Positions 9,624 to 19,179 of a DNA stretch of 64,000 bases are shown piece by piece. Each line of letters opens with the position of its first letter. The first letter of the stretch is position 1. The DNA comes from Faecalibacter macacae (GTDB lineage: Bacteria; Bacteroidota; Bacteroidia; Flavobacteriales; Weeksellaceae). Under the pieces are notes generated by a model. That model saw nothing but the letters and a program-made list of their open reading frames with translations. It made no database searches and was not told the origin of the DNA. The position numbers were made by a program, and so were the translations under genes. The DNA is taken from positions 129,196 to 193,195 of the forward strand of contig NZ_RDOJ01000001.1 of the NCBI RefSeq assembly GCF_003687725.1, read 5' to 3'.

Positions 9624-10478
9624 ATGAATGAATTTAACACTAAGAAATGGACACATATAATACAATCTAAACATAATATTTTATCAATTGATTTTAAGGA
9701 GATATGGTATTATAGAGATTTAATTTATTTATTAGTTAAAAGAGATTTTATTATTTCTTTTAAGCAAACTATTTTAGGTCCATTATGGTTTTTTATTAAT
9801 CCAATTTTAACAACAGTAATGTTCATTGTTATTTTTGGACGAGTAGCTAATTTATCTACTGATGGTGCTCCTATGTTACCATTTTATTTAGCAGGAGTAA
9901 CATTATGGAATTATTTTTCTTCTTGTTTAACAAGTATTTCTACAGTTTTTAGGGGTAACGCATCTGTCTTTGGAAAGGTTTATTTTCCTAGATTAGTTAT
10001 GCCTATTTCAATCGTTTTATCAAATCTTTTAAGATTTGGTGTTCAGTTTTTATTATTAATATTAATTGTACTTTATTATTATATAAGTGATGGTTCAGTA
10101 CAGCCTAATATTTGGATATTAATTACACCTGTTTTGTTATTCTTAATGGCTTCTTTGGCAATGGCGATTGGGTTAATTTTTTCTGCTTTAACAACTAAAT
10201 ATAAAGATTTTAGTATGTTATTAGGTTTCGGTGTGTCATTAGCAATGTATATAACACCTGTGGTAATGCCAGCTTCGGCATTCCCTGATAAATATAAATG
10301 GATAATAAATCTAAATCCACTAACAGGAATTTTTGAATGTTTTAAATATGCTTATTTAGGATTTGGAGGATTCAATTTTATTATGCTTTTATATACTACA
10401 CTTTTCACATTTATTTTTTTGGTCATTGGAATTTTAGTTTTTAATAAAACTGAAAAAACGTTTCTAGATACAGTTTGA
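9624..10478 (+). CDS. ABC-2 type polysaccharide exporter permease (Wzm-like)
   Basis: 284 residues with about six membrane segments and the ABC-2 pattern of Wzm/RfbA/TagG permeases, including FKQTILGPLWFFINP near 49-63 and the conserved loop after it. With the ATPase encoded next it should export an undecaprenyl-linked O-antigen-type glycan across the inner membrane. The next gene starts 6 bases after its stop. Confidence 0.93.
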   Translation: MNEFNTKKWTHIIQSKHNILSIDFKEIWYYRDLIYLLVKRDFIISFKQTILGPLWFFINPILTTVMFIVIFGRVANLSTDGAPMLPFYLAGVTLWNYFSSCLTSISTVFRGNASVFGKVYFPRLVMPISIVLSNLLRFGVQFLLLILIVLYYYISDGSVQPNIWILITPVLLFLMASLAMAIGLIFSALTTKYKDFSMLLGFGVSLAMYITPVVMPASAFPDKYKWIINLNPLTGIFECFKYAYLGFGGFNFIMLLYTTLFTFIFLVIGILVFNKTEKTFLDTV

Positions 10479-10483
10479 TTTAT

Positions 10484-11725
10484 ATGGCAGATAATACAGT
10501 TATTAAAGTTGAAAATGTCTCAAAACAATATAGATTAGGTGAAATTGGGACTAACACGCTACAACATGATTTTAAAAGATGGTATACGAGTATTTTAGGA
10601 AAGGAGAATCCATTTCTTAAAATAGGTGAAGAAAATGATAGAACGACCAAAGGTAATTCTGATTACGTTTGGGCACTGAAAGATATAAATTTTCAAATAG
10701 ATAAAGGGGATGCTGTTGGTATAATAGGTAAAAATGGGGCAGGAAAATCTACTTTATTAAAGTTACTTTCAAGAGTTACATCTCCAACAACAGGTGTAAT
10801 TAAATACAAAGGAAGAATTGCTTCATTATTAGAAGTTGGAACAGGTTTTCATCCTGATATGACAGGTAGAGAAAATATTTACTTGAATGGAGCCATTCTT
10901 GGGATGAGAAGATCCGAAATCACTCGAAAATTTGATGAAATTGTTGATTTTTCAGGAGTAGAAAGATATATAGATACTCCAGTTAAAAGATATTCTTCAG
11001 GTATGTATGTGCGTTTAGCATTTGCAGTAGCTGCTCATTTAGAATCCGAAATTTTAATTGTAGATGAAGTTTTAGCAGTTGGTGATTCCGAATTTCAGAA
11101 AAAATGTTTGGGTAAAATGGGGGATGTAAGAAAAGGAGAAGGAAGAACAGTATTGTTTGTTAGTCATAACATAGCAGCAGTAAAACAATTATGTGATAAA
11201 GGTATTTTAATGCATAAAGGGACTGTTTTAGATCAAGGTTTTATACAACCAATTTTAGAAGAATATGTTTATTTAGATTCTAAATCATCTGATTTTTTTA
11301 CTTATCAAGAAAATTTAAATCTGATTGCACAGATTTATGAAGTAAAGTTGATTAATCAAAAAGGATTATTGACTAATAATTTTATGCATGAGGAAGATAT
11401 CAATTTCGAAATCAAAATTAATTGTAGAGTATATGAGAAAAATATTAGAGTAAATATATCTGTTTTAGATATATATGATAATGTTGTTTTTATCAATAGA
11501 TTCAATTTAACCAAAGGGATTAATGAATTTAAAGGATTGTTAAAAGGAAATGTTTTAATAAGTGGGGCATATAAATTATCAGTAGCGATTGATATTCCTA
11601 ATGTTAAATTAATAGAAATAATTGTTGGTGGATTACGATTTGACATTGTTGATATTGGTAATGAATTAGCTTTAAAAGGTGATACAGAAAACGGAATAAT
11701 AACTTCTCCTTTAATTTGGTTGTAA
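10484..11725 (+). CDS. Polysaccharide ABC exporter ATPase with C-terminal glycan-binding domain (Wzt-like)
   Basis: 413 residues from the ATG at 10484; a TTG start at 10475 would overlap the permease stop and adds only three residues. Walker A (GKNGAGKST), the signature YSSGM, Walker B (ILIVDEVLAVGD) and the H-loop (VSHN) are present. The ~150 residues after the ATPase form a beta-rich extension as in Wzt proteins, which reads the non-reducing end of the finished glycan. That suggests export depends on a terminal modification, possibly made by an acyl- or formyltransferase of this locus. Confidence 0.92.
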   Translation: MADNTVIKVENVSKQYRLGEIGTNTLQHDFKRWYTSILGKENPFLKIGEENDRTTKGNSDYVWALKDINFQIDKGDAVGIIGKNGAGKSTLLKLLSRVTSPTTGVIKYKGRIASLLEVGTGFHPDMTGRENIYLNGAILGMRRSEITRKFDEIVDFSGVERYIDTPVKRYSSGMYVRLAFAVAAHLESEILIVDEVLAVGDSEFQKKCLGKMGDVRKGEGRTVLFVSHNIAAVKQLCDKGILMHKGTVLDQGFIQPILEEYVYLDSKSSDFFTYQENLNLIAQIYEVKLINQKGLLTNNFMHEEDINFEIKINCRVYEKNIRVNISVLDIYDNVVFINRFNLTKGINEFKGLLKGNVLISGAYKLSVAIDIPNVKLIEIIVGGLRFDIVDIGNELALKGDTENGIITSPLIWL

Positions 11726-13023
11726 TGAAGCATAAAATAGTAGTAATATCAACTGGTGACATAAATGGAGCTTATGAAGCAATGTATAAGGTTTCAAAAA
11801 TTCTATTAGAGATGGATTATGAAGTTGTGATGTTAGTAAAAGATAAAACTAAATCAGATAACTTTATAAAACCTTATTTAAGAAAAAAACCTAAAAATAA
11901 TTTCATAACTAAGGTTGTTAATAAAATAAATAATGTTTTTTTCTCCGAATCTTCTGTAAAAAAAATAGAAGCAAAATCAGAATATAGTTTTTTAGATGAA
12001 GATGAAAGTTCATCAAATATAGACGTTAACAATTTATTGAAAATTGTAGGTTTTATACCCGATTTCATTTTTGTAGGTATGACTTCTAATTTTATTAACA
12101 GCTCAGATATTTATAAGCTTTATAAAAAAACCAATGCCCAGATTTATAATATTACAGTCGATATGTCTTTTTTTACAGGAGGATGTCATTATTCATGGGG
12201 TTGCCAAGGGTATGTAAATGGTTGTGATGATAATTGTCCTGCAATTATAAATCAGAGTCAAAAATATATAGCGAAAAAAAACTTTGATACTAAATATAAT
12301 AATGCTTTAAAGTCTAATTTTAAAGTAATAGCAGCCTCAGGTCTTACATTAGAACAATCAAAAGAATCTAAGATTTATAAAAATCAAAATGAAATATTAA
12401 ATGTAAATAGTATGATAGATACTAGAGTTATGAACACATTTAATAAGGCTACGGCTAAAGAATATTTCGGTTTCGAAGAGGATAAATTTTATATTTTATC
12501 AGGTGCTCAAAATTTAAATGATCCAAGAAAAGGATTCAAATATTTAATAGAAGCTTTACAGATACTTTCAAAAAATTTAAGAGAATATGAAAAGGAGAAA
12601 ATTATATTAATTTTAGTTTCAAGGGAAGTGAATGATAACTTTAATTCAATTGATTTTAAAACATTAAAAATTGATTATATAAAAGATTACAATAAATTAT
12701 CATTATTGTATCAAGCTACAAATTTATTCATTAATACATCTATAGAAGAATCTGGTCCAATGATGGTTTCTGAAGCTTTAGCTTGTGGTACTCCAGTTGT
12801 TGGATTTGATACTGGTATTTTAGTAAATATGATAAGAAATGATTTTAATGGTTATAAAGTTCCATTAAAAGACAGTGTGTTATTAGCAAAAGCTATTGAA
12901 AAAATTATTAAATTGAATAAAGAGGATTATAATAATTTTTCTAAGAATAGTGTATTAATGGTAGAAGAAAATTCTTCATTTGAATATGCTAAAGAAGTAT
13001 TTAAAAAAATATTGAATTCTTAA
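11725..13023 (+). CDS. Family 4 glycosyltransferase
   Basis: 432 residues from the ATG at 11725, which shares its A with the TAA of the Wzt-like gene. GT-B fold: a nucleotide-sugar site lies in the C-terminal half, with EESGPMMVSEALACGTPVV holding the E-x7-E pattern of GT4. A cysteine-rich insert in the N-half (GCHYSWGCQGYVNGCDDNCP) resembles one seen in WcaC-like Bacteroidetes enzymes and may bind a metal. Arg is mostly AGA and Ile often ATA, unlike rfbA/rfbB. Sugar and acceptor unknown. Confidence 0.88.
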   Translation: MKHKIVVISTGDINGAYEAMYKVSKILLEMDYEVVMLVKDKTKSDNFIKPYLRKKPKNNFITKVVNKINNVFFSESSVKKIEAKSEYSFLDEDESSSNIDVNNLLKIVGFIPDFIFVGMTSNFINSSDIYKLYKKTNAQIYNITVDMSFFTGGCHYSWGCQGYVNGCDDNCPAIINQSQKYIAKKNFDTKYNNALKSNFKVIAASGLTLEQSKESKIYKNQNEILNVNSMIDTRVMNTFNKATAKEYFGFEEDKFYILSGAQNLNDPRKGFKYLIEALQILSKNLREYEKEKIILILVSREVNDNFNSIDFKTLKIDYIKDYNKLSLLYQATNLFINTSIEESGPMMVSEALACGTPVVGFDTGILVNMIRNDFNGYKVPLKDSVLLAKAIEKIIKLNKEDYNNFSKNSVLMVEENSSFEYAKEVFKKILNS

Positions 13024-13042
13024 TTGTAAATCGAATAATATT

Positions 13043-13912
13043 ATGCTTACTATAGGATTATATCTTCTTGGACAAAAAGGCTTAAATGTATTAGAAAATC
13101 TATATATAAAATACTCTAATGAAATACTATTTGTTGTTGTAGGAAAGGATGAAAATGTTCAATCTGATTATAGTAAAGAAATAATAGAATTTTGTAATAA
13201 TAATAGATTAAAATATTACAAAAGAGATGAAATTAATTTACCATTTACGACAATACAATTTGCAATAGGCTGGAAATGGTTAATTCCCGATAGTCAAAAT
13301 TTAATAGTATTACATGATTCTCTATTACCAAAATATAGAGGTTATAATCCTTTAGTGACTGCATTGTTAAATGGAGATGAAGAAGTAGGAGTAACAGCCA
13401 TTAAAGCAAATAAAGAATATGATAGAGGAAATATTGTAGGTCAAATTAAATTGAAAATAAACTATCCAATAAAGATAAAATATGTGATTGATGAAATAAG
13501 TGATTTATATACAGAATTAGTTTTAACAATTACGAGTAAATATATAGAAAGTGACATAAAGGAAGTTATTCAGAACGAATCTGAAGCTTCTTATAGTATC
13601 TGGCGAGACGAGGATGATTTTATTATTGATTGGAATAATGAATCAACCTTTATACACCGTTTTATAAATAGTGTAGGTTATCCTTATAAGGGAGCGAAAA
13701 CGAAATTTGAAAATAGATTTATAAGAATCTTAGATTCAGAAATAATGACTGATTTAAATATTGTAAATAGAACTCCAGGTAAAATTTTTTCTATTGAAGA
13801 TGGATTACCTATAATTATCTGTGGTCAAGGATTATTAAAAATTATTTCTGCAGTGGATGAAGATTCTAAACAATCTATTTTATTTAAAAAATTACGAATG
13901 AAATTTATTTAA
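13043..13912 (+). CDS. Formyltransferase-family protein (putative sugar N-formyltransferase)
   Basis: 289 residues. The middle part (about 70-135) matches the Fmt/ArnA formyltransferase core: LHDSLLPKYRGYNP with catalytic His91 and the loop EYDRGNIVG with Asp127. The Asn two positions before the His in Fmt is Val89 here. A C-terminal region (about 195-289) resembles the OB-like domain of Fmt. The next gene encodes a WecE-type sugar aminotransferase, so a likely substrate is dTDP-4-amino-4,6-dideoxyhexose. That role is inference; it is not the housekeeping fmt, judging by divergence and context. Confidence 0.75.
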   Translation: MLTIGLYLLGQKGLNVLENLYIKYSNEILFVVVGKDENVQSDYSKEIIEFCNNNRLKYYKRDEINLPFTTIQFAIGWKWLIPDSQNLIVLHDSLLPKYRGYNPLVTALLNGDEEVGVTAIKANKEYDRGNIVGQIKLKINYPIKIKYVIDEISDLYTELVLTITSKYIESDIKEVIQNESEASYSIWRDEDDFIIDWNNESTFIHRFINSVGYPYKGAKTKFENRFIRILDSEIMTDLNIVNRTPGKIFSIEDGLPIIICGQGLLKIISAVDEDSKQSILFKKLRMKFI

Positions 13913-13914
13913 TT

Positions 13915-15066
13915 ATGATCCCTTTCAATAAATCATTTATCATTGGTAACGAACTTCTTTATATAGAAGAGGCTGTTAAATCAGGTAAAATTTCAGGTGA
14001 TGGTATTTTTACAAAAAAGTGTCAGAGTTTCTTTCAAGAAAAATATCAATTTCCTAAAGTATTATTAACTACATCTTGTACTGATGCCTTAGAAATGGCA
14101 GCAATATTATCTAATATAACTTCTGAGGATGAGGTTATAGTACCAGCATTTACCTTTGTATCAACAGCAAATGCATTTGTTTTAAGGGGTGCAAAAATAA
14201 TATTTGCAGATTCATCAATTAAAAACCCAAATATTGATGTTGATAAAATTGAAAACCTAATAACATCAAAAACTAAAGCTATAGTGGTGGTGCATTATGC
14301 CGGAATAGCCTGTGATATGGAAAAAGTTATGGAAATAGCTAAGAAATATAATCTTTTGGTAATAGAAGATGCAGCTCAAGCTATAGATAGTTATTATGTG
14401 TTTTCAGATGGTACAAAAAGGGCATTAGGTTCAATAGGGCATTTTGCAGCATTCTCATTTCACGAAACTAAGAATATCATTTCAGGAGAAGGAGGAATGT
14501 TAGTAATAAATGATCAAAAGTATTTTGACAGAGCTGAAATAATTAGAGAAAAAGGAACAAATAGAAGTGCATTTTTTAGAGGAGAAATAGATAAATACGG
14601 ATGGGTTGATATAGGCTCTTCATTTTTACCATCAGATATTATAGCAGCTTTTTTATTTGCACAATTAGAAAAATTTGATGTAATACAAAATAAGCGAATT
14701 ACTATTTGGAATAAATATTTTCATGAATTAAAGGAGTTAAAAGACAAAGGTTTTATAGGAATACCTCAAATCCCAAAGTATGCAACAAATAATGCACACA
14801 TGTTTTATATAATTTGTAAAGATGAAGCAGAACGATCAAATTTAATTGATGCGATGAAAAGTGTTGAGATATATCCAGTTTTTCACTATACAAGTTTAAA
14901 TAAGAGTCAGTTTTATTTAGAAACAAATGAATCTATAGATTACATTAATGCTGAAAAATTTTCTGATCGATTATTGAGATTACCCTTTTTTTATGAACTA
15001 ACTAATCAAGAACAAGAGCAAGTAATTTCAACAATAAAATATTTTTATTTTAAATCTAGAATCTAA
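13915..15066 (+). CDS. DegT/DnrJ/EryC1 sugar aminotransferase (WecE/RffA-like)
   Basis: 383-residue PLP enzyme. The PLP lysine is Lys186 in SFHETKNIISGEGG, a version of the motif characteristic of WecE/RffA, which converts dTDP-4-keto-6-deoxyglucose to dTDP-4-amino-4,6-dideoxygalactose. The cofactor Asp152 lies in EDAAQA. The required keto sugar is the product of rfbB in the same locus. It begins 2 bases after the formyltransferase-like gene and abuts the acyltransferase gene, so the three look co-transcribed. Exact product stereochemistry cannot be settled from motifs. Confidence 0.88.
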   Translation: MIPFNKSFIIGNELLYIEEAVKSGKISGDGIFTKKCQSFFQEKYQFPKVLLTTSCTDALEMAAILSNITSEDEVIVPAFTFVSTANAFVLRGAKIIFADSSIKNPNIDVDKIENLITSKTKAIVVVHYAGIACDMEKVMEIAKKYNLLVIEDAAQAIDSYYVFSDGTKRALGSIGHFAAFSFHETKNIISGEGGMLVINDQKYFDRAEIIREKGTNRSAFFRGEIDKYGWVDIGSSFLPSDIIAAFLFAQLEKFDVIQNKRITIWNKYFHELKELKDKGFIGIPQIPKYATNNAHMFYIICKDEAERSNLIDAMKSVEIYPVFHYTSLNKSQFYLETNESIDYINAEKFSDRLLRLPFFYELTNQEQEQVISTIKYFYFKSRI

Positions 15067-15669
15067 ATGTTTAAAAAGATAAAGTCAGTTGTATTAAATT
15101 ATATTTTTGAAAACTTTGAAGAATATAAGAAGCTTAGAGAGGGTAAAGAATTAGAAACTATTAAAAATAAATTTAAAAATTTTGGATTAAATAGTAGAAT
15201 AACACTACCAATTTTATCTAATGGATTAGAGAATGTTAGTATAGGAAATAATTTTTTTGCTTATGGATATTTAAGAATTGAAACATTTTCAGAATATCTA
15301 GATGATAAATTTAGTCCTGAACTTATAATTGGTGATAATGTTAATATAGAACAATATTGTCATATAGGTTGTATAAATAAAGTAATTATAGAAGACGGAG
15401 TTTTGATAGCAAGTAGAGTCTACATATCTGATCATTATCACGGAGATACATCATCCTCTAATTTAAGACCTGCTAAACGTAATTTAACATCCAAAGGACC
15501 TGTTGTAATTAAAAAAAATGTTTGGATTGGAGAAGGAGCTGTAATTATGCCTGGTGTAACAATAGGAGAGAATTCTATTATTGGAGCAAATGCAGTTGTA
15601 ACAAAAAGTTTTCCGGATAATTCTATAATAGCTGGTGTTCCAGCTAAATTAATAAAAACCATCAACTAA
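15067..15669 (+). CDS. Left-handed beta-helix acyltransferase
   Basis: 200 residues with hexapeptide repeats (for example IGDNVNIEQYCHIG and VTIGENSIIGANAVV) and the catalytic-type His in SDHYHGD. The C-terminal cap ends GVPAKLIK, as in WbbJ/CAT-type enzymes. It probably moves an acetyl group from acetyl-CoA to a hydroxyl or amine of the glycan or its precursor. It starts directly after the aminotransferase stop codon, so the 4-amino sugar is one possible substrate. Confidence 0.87.
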   Translation: MFKKIKSVVLNYIFENFEEYKKLREGKELETIKNKFKNFGLNSRITLPILSNGLENVSIGNNFFAYGYLRIETFSEYLDDKFSPELIIGDNVNIEQYCHIGCINKVIIEDGVLIASRVYISDHYHGDTSSSNLRPAKRNLTSKGPVVIKKNVWIGEGAVIMPGVTIGENSIIGANAVVTKSFPDNSIIAGVPAKLIKTIN

Positions 15670-15675
15670 ATTATT

Positions 15676-16554
15676 ATGGAATTGGTCTCAGTATGTATTC
15701 CTACATATAATGGTTCACAATTTTTAAAAGAATCATTAGAATCTGTAAAAAATCAAACCTATCAAAATATAGAGGTAATTGTTTCAGATAATTTTTCAAC
15801 TGATAATACGATGGAAATTGTGAATCAGTTTAAAAAAGAGGTAGATTTTCCGGTTAAGATATTTTTAAAAAAAAGAAAAAGTATTGGTTCAAATTGGAAC
15901 AATTGTATTAAAAAATCTTCAGGTGATTATATACAATTTTTATTTCAAGATGATATTTTGCTACCAAATTGTATAGAAGAAAAATTAAAATGTATAAAAA
16001 AAAATAATTTAAAAATAGTTTGTAGTAAAAGAGAAATAATAGATGATAAAGGTTCTAAAGTAAATTCAGGACCATGGTACGACTCATGTCACGATCTACA
16101 AAAATTAAATTTAGGTTTAGACATAGATAATTATTATTTACTTACCAAAAACGATTTAAAGAACATCAATTTTGATTGGTGTAGTACAAATATTTTTGGG
16201 GAACCAATATCATTTTTATACAAAAAAGAAATTTTTGAAGAACTAGGTTTATTTAATGTTGATTATGCACAACTTTTAGATTTAGAGTTTGGATATAGAG
16301 TTCTAAAAAAATATCCTATAGGTATTATAGGTAAGAAATTATTTAAATTTAGATTACATCAAAATCAAGCTACAAATGTTAATCTAAAGGATAAAATAGA
16401 GAGTAGACGAGAAGAGAACAAGATAAAAGAAATTTTAACTAATGATTTTTTAAGATATATGAGTTTTGAATTTCAAAAAAAATATTATTTTGAAAAATAT
16501 CCAAGAATACATAAGAAATTGATACGTATAAAATATTTCAAATTATGGCTTTAG
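15676..16554 (+). CDS. Family 2 glycosyltransferase
   Basis: 292 residues. GT-A nucleotide-binding start VSVCIPTYNG, then VSDNFSTDNT at 36-45 and QDD at 91-93 in the DxD position. A Lys/Phe-rich C-terminus may contact the membrane. The C-terminal 10 bases overlap the next glycosyltransferase gene. Donor and acceptor are unknown. Confidence 0.87.
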   Translation: MELVSVCIPTYNGSQFLKESLESVKNQTYQNIEVIVSDNFSTDNTMEIVNQFKKEVDFPVKIFLKKRKSIGSNWNNCIKKSSGDYIQFLFQDDILLPNCIEEKLKCIKKNNLKIVCSKREIIDDKGSKVNSGPWYDSCHDLQKLNLGLDIDNYYLLTKNDLKNINFDWCSTNIFGEPISFLYKKEIFEELGLFNVDYAQLLDLEFGYRVLKKYPIGIIGKKLFKFRLHQNQATNVNLKDKIESRREENKIKEILTNDFLRYMSFEFQKKYYFEKYPRIHKKLIRIKYFKLWL

Positions 16555-17471
16555 TATCAGTAATAATCCCAAATTTTAATCATGCTCCTTTTTTAAAAGA
16601 AAGAATTGATTCGGTTTTAAATCAGACTTATAAGGATTTTGAAATAATAATATTAGATGATTGTTCAACAGATAATAGCAGAGAAATTATAGAATCTTAT
16701 AGAGGTAATGAAAAAATATCTAAGATAATATATAATCAAGAAAATTCAGGAAGTACATTCAAACAATGGACAAAAGGTATCAGTTATTCAGAAGGTGATT
16801 GGATATGGATAGCAGAAAGTGATGATTGGTGCTCAGAGTTTTTTTTAGAAAACTTAGTTAATGATTTAATTAAAGATTCTTCTATCGCATTTACTTATTG
16901 CCAAAGTTATATCTACGAGGAAAATAACACTGTAAGGGTAAATTGGCAGAAAGTTCCTTTTAAATTAAGAATTGAAAAAGAACAATTTTTTAATGAATTT
17001 ATGCTAAAAGGTAATGCAGTTTATAATGCAAGTATGGTCATATTTAATAAAAAATTATACCATAAGTTAGATTCAAAAGAATACCTAAAATATAAATATA
17101 GTGGAGATTGGGTTTTTTGGACTGATATGAGTAGGATGGGGGATGTTATTAGATCTTCAGAAATTTTAAATAATTATAGAAAATCTCATAATTTAAATGT
17201 ATCAAGTAAAATTATGAGCAACGGTCTAAATTTTTATGAAGACGTTAATGCATTGATTTATTTTGAGAAAAGAGATTATGGAAAAACAGACAGGATAATC
17301 AAAAATTATTATTTTGATTATAAACAATTAAAGAAAAAAATTCCTGAAAATTCGAGAATTATTATTGAAAATAATTTTAAAAAATACTTAGGAGTAAAAG
17401 ACTCTTTAATTTGGGATTTAGAATATATTAAATATAAATTAGTGAATAAATTACATGTTTTGATGAAGTAA
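16545..17471 (+). CDS. Family 2 glycosyltransferase
   Basis: 308 residues starting MALVSVIIPNFNHA, with LDDCSTDNS at 37-45 and the metal-site ESDDW at 91-95. The start overlaps the upstream gene by 10 bases, consistent with coupled translation. Typical of O-antigen and capsule loci; specificity cannot be read. Confidence 0.87.
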   Translation: MALVSVIIPNFNHAPFLKERIDSVLNQTYKDFEIIILDDCSTDNSREIIESYRGNEKISKIIYNQENSGSTFKQWTKGISYSEGDWIWIAESDDWCSEFFLENLVNDLIKDSSIAFTYCQSYIYEENNTVRVNWQKVPFKLRIEKEQFFNEFMLKGNAVYNASMVIFNKKLYHKLDSKEYLKYKYSGDWVFWTDMSRMGDVIRSSEILNNYRKSHNLNVSSKIMSNGLNFYEDVNALIYFEKRDYGKTDRIIKNYYFDYKQLKKKIPENSRIIIENNFKKYLGVKDSLIWDLEYIKYKLVNKLHVLMK

Positions 17472-17485
17472 AAATTTTATACCTA

Positions 17486-18352
17486 ATGACTAACCTTAAA
17501 CCAAATTTATCAATCATAATAGCTAACTATAATAATGGACATTTTTTTAAAGACTGTTATACAAGCTTAGTTAACCAAAATGAGACAAATTGGGAAGCAA
17601 TCGTAATAGACGATTGCTCCTCGGATACTTCAATAGATCTCATTTTACCTTTAATTGAGGGTGACTCAAGATTTCGTTTTTTTAAAAATGAAGTAAACGT
17701 TGGGTATCAGCAAACCGTTCGAAAAGCTATTGAATTATGCAGAAGTGATCTATTTGCAAGATTAGATCCTGATGATGCATTAATGCCTAACGCAATTGAA
17801 AAATCAATAAAGTTGCATAAAGAATTTCCAGAAGTTGGATTAGTATATTCTAATAACATTATATGTGATGAATATTTAAATCCTTTAACTAGATTAAATG
17901 GAAGTTATATCCGTCATAAAGGAAGACAATTAACCAATGAGAAATTTATTTTTGGTGAAGTTGGACATTTTGCAACCTTTAAAAAAAGTATTTATGATAA
18001 AACAGATGGTATAGATATTTTTAATAGAAGGGCAGAAGATCAGGATATATATATGAAAATATTTGAAATATCTCCCGTAAAATATATTGATGAAGAATTG
18101 TATCTATATAGAGTACATGACGGAGGTGTTTCTACGAATGAAAACAGTGACAAAGCTTTATTTTGGCATTGGGTTGCAATAATAAAATCAGCAGAAAGAC
18201 AAGGAATAAATCCAGAAGAATTATTTTTTAAGCAATTTGTTCGTATTGAAATGTTAGATCGTGAAATTTACCATATTAATCTAATAAAAAAATCAAGATG
18301 GATGAAAATAGGAAGATTTTTAGGGTTTTTTAAACTATACAAAAATTTATAA
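17486..18352 (+). CDS. Family 2 glycosyltransferase (paralogue of 25506-26309)
   Basis: 288 residues: SIIIANYNNG, IDDCSSDTS at 41-49, LDPDDAL at 93-99. It shares distinctive blocks with the protein encoded at 25506 (FFKDCY, DPDDAL, RRAEDQD, and an R-x-H-x-x-G near the end of the catalytic domain), so the two are close paralogues within one locus. Its stop shares a base with the next start. Confidence 0.87.
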   Translation: MTNLKPNLSIIIANYNNGHFFKDCYTSLVNQNETNWEAIVIDDCSSDTSIDLILPLIEGDSRFRFFKNEVNVGYQQTVRKAIELCRSDLFARLDPDDALMPNAIEKSIKLHKEFPEVGLVYSNNIICDEYLNPLTRLNGSYIRHKGRQLTNEKFIFGEVGHFATFKKSIYDKTDGIDIFNRRAEDQDIYMKIFEISPVKYIDEELYLYRVHDGGVSTNENSDKALFWHWVAIIKSAERQGINPEELFFKQFVRIEMLDREIYHINLIKKSRWMKIGRFLGFFKLYKNL

Positions 18353-19179
18353 TGATATCTCCTAAAATATCAATTATAGTACCTTGTTATCAGCAAGCTC
18401 AATTTCTTGATGATTGTTTAAATTCAGTATTTATACAAACATTTCAGGAATGGGAATGTATTATTATAAATGATGGATCTAATGATAATACAGAAGAAAT
18501 AGCAAATAAATGGATATCTACTGATAGAAGATTTAAATATCTCTCTCAAGAGAATAAAGGTTTACCTTATGCTAGAAATATAGGAATAACAAAAGCTAAA
18601 AGTGAATGGATTTTACCTTTAGATGCTGATGATATTATATCGGAAGATTATTTGGAACTAGCTCAAAGTGAATTTAATAATGGTTTTAAGCTAATTACAT
18701 GCGTTGGTGAAAAATTTGGGATAGATTCTGGAATCATTAAAATGGAAAATTTTTCGTTAAAAAACTTAGCCACTTTTAATACATTTTTTTCTGCATGTTT
18801 CTTTAAGAAAGAGGATTGGGAACGAGTAGGTGGTTATGACGAAACTTTAATTTTTGGATTGGAAGATTGGGATTTTTGGATTTCTATTTTAAAAGATGGA
18901 GGAAAAGTTTATAAAATAAATAAAACTTGTTTTTATTATAGAATGAAAGAGCAATCCATGATTACTGAATTAGTCGATGAGAAACGAGTAAAAATGACTC
19001 GTATTATTTCTAAAAAGCACATAGATTTTTTTCATGAATATTTAGGTGATTTTCCTTCATTAGCATTAGAAATAAAAATTTTAAGACGAGAAAGGGAAAT
19101 GTATTACAAAGCATACAAAAGCAAAAGGTATAAATTAGGAAATAGTATTGTTAGTTGGTATGAAAGATTTTTTAAATAA
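18352..19179 (+). CDS. Family 2 glycosyltransferase
   Basis: 275 residues: KISIIVPCYQQA, INDGSNDNT at 39-47, DADD at 91-94, and the acceptor-site FGLEDWDFW near 167-175. Its start overlaps the preceding TAA by one base, and its last 20 bases overlap the next gene. Specificity unknown. Confidence 0.88.
   Translation: MISPKISIIVPCYQQAQFLDDCLNSVFIQTFQEWECIIINDGSNDNTEEIANKWISTDRRFKYLSQENKGLPYARNIGITKAKSEWILPLDADDIISEDYLELAQSEFNNGFKLITCVGEKFGIDSGIIKMENFSLKNLATFNTFFSACFFKKEDWERVGGYDETLIFGLEDWDFWISILKDGGKVYKINKTCFYYRMKEQSMITELVDEKRVKMTRIISKKHIDFFHEYLGDFPSLALEIKILRREREMYYKAYKSKRYKLGNSIVSWYERFFK

Noticed and set aside
11356-11733. A 125-codon open frame on the minus strand
   Set aside because: It lies antisense to the C-terminal domain of the Wzt-like gene, which has strong family motifs in the plus frame. 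The antisense product is Leu/Ile/Ser-rich with no motif.
13043-13912. Calling this gene fmt (methionyl-tRNA formyltransferase)
   Set aside because: It lacks the usual Asn of the catalytic site, differs in the SLLP region and sits in a sugar-biosynthesis operon.
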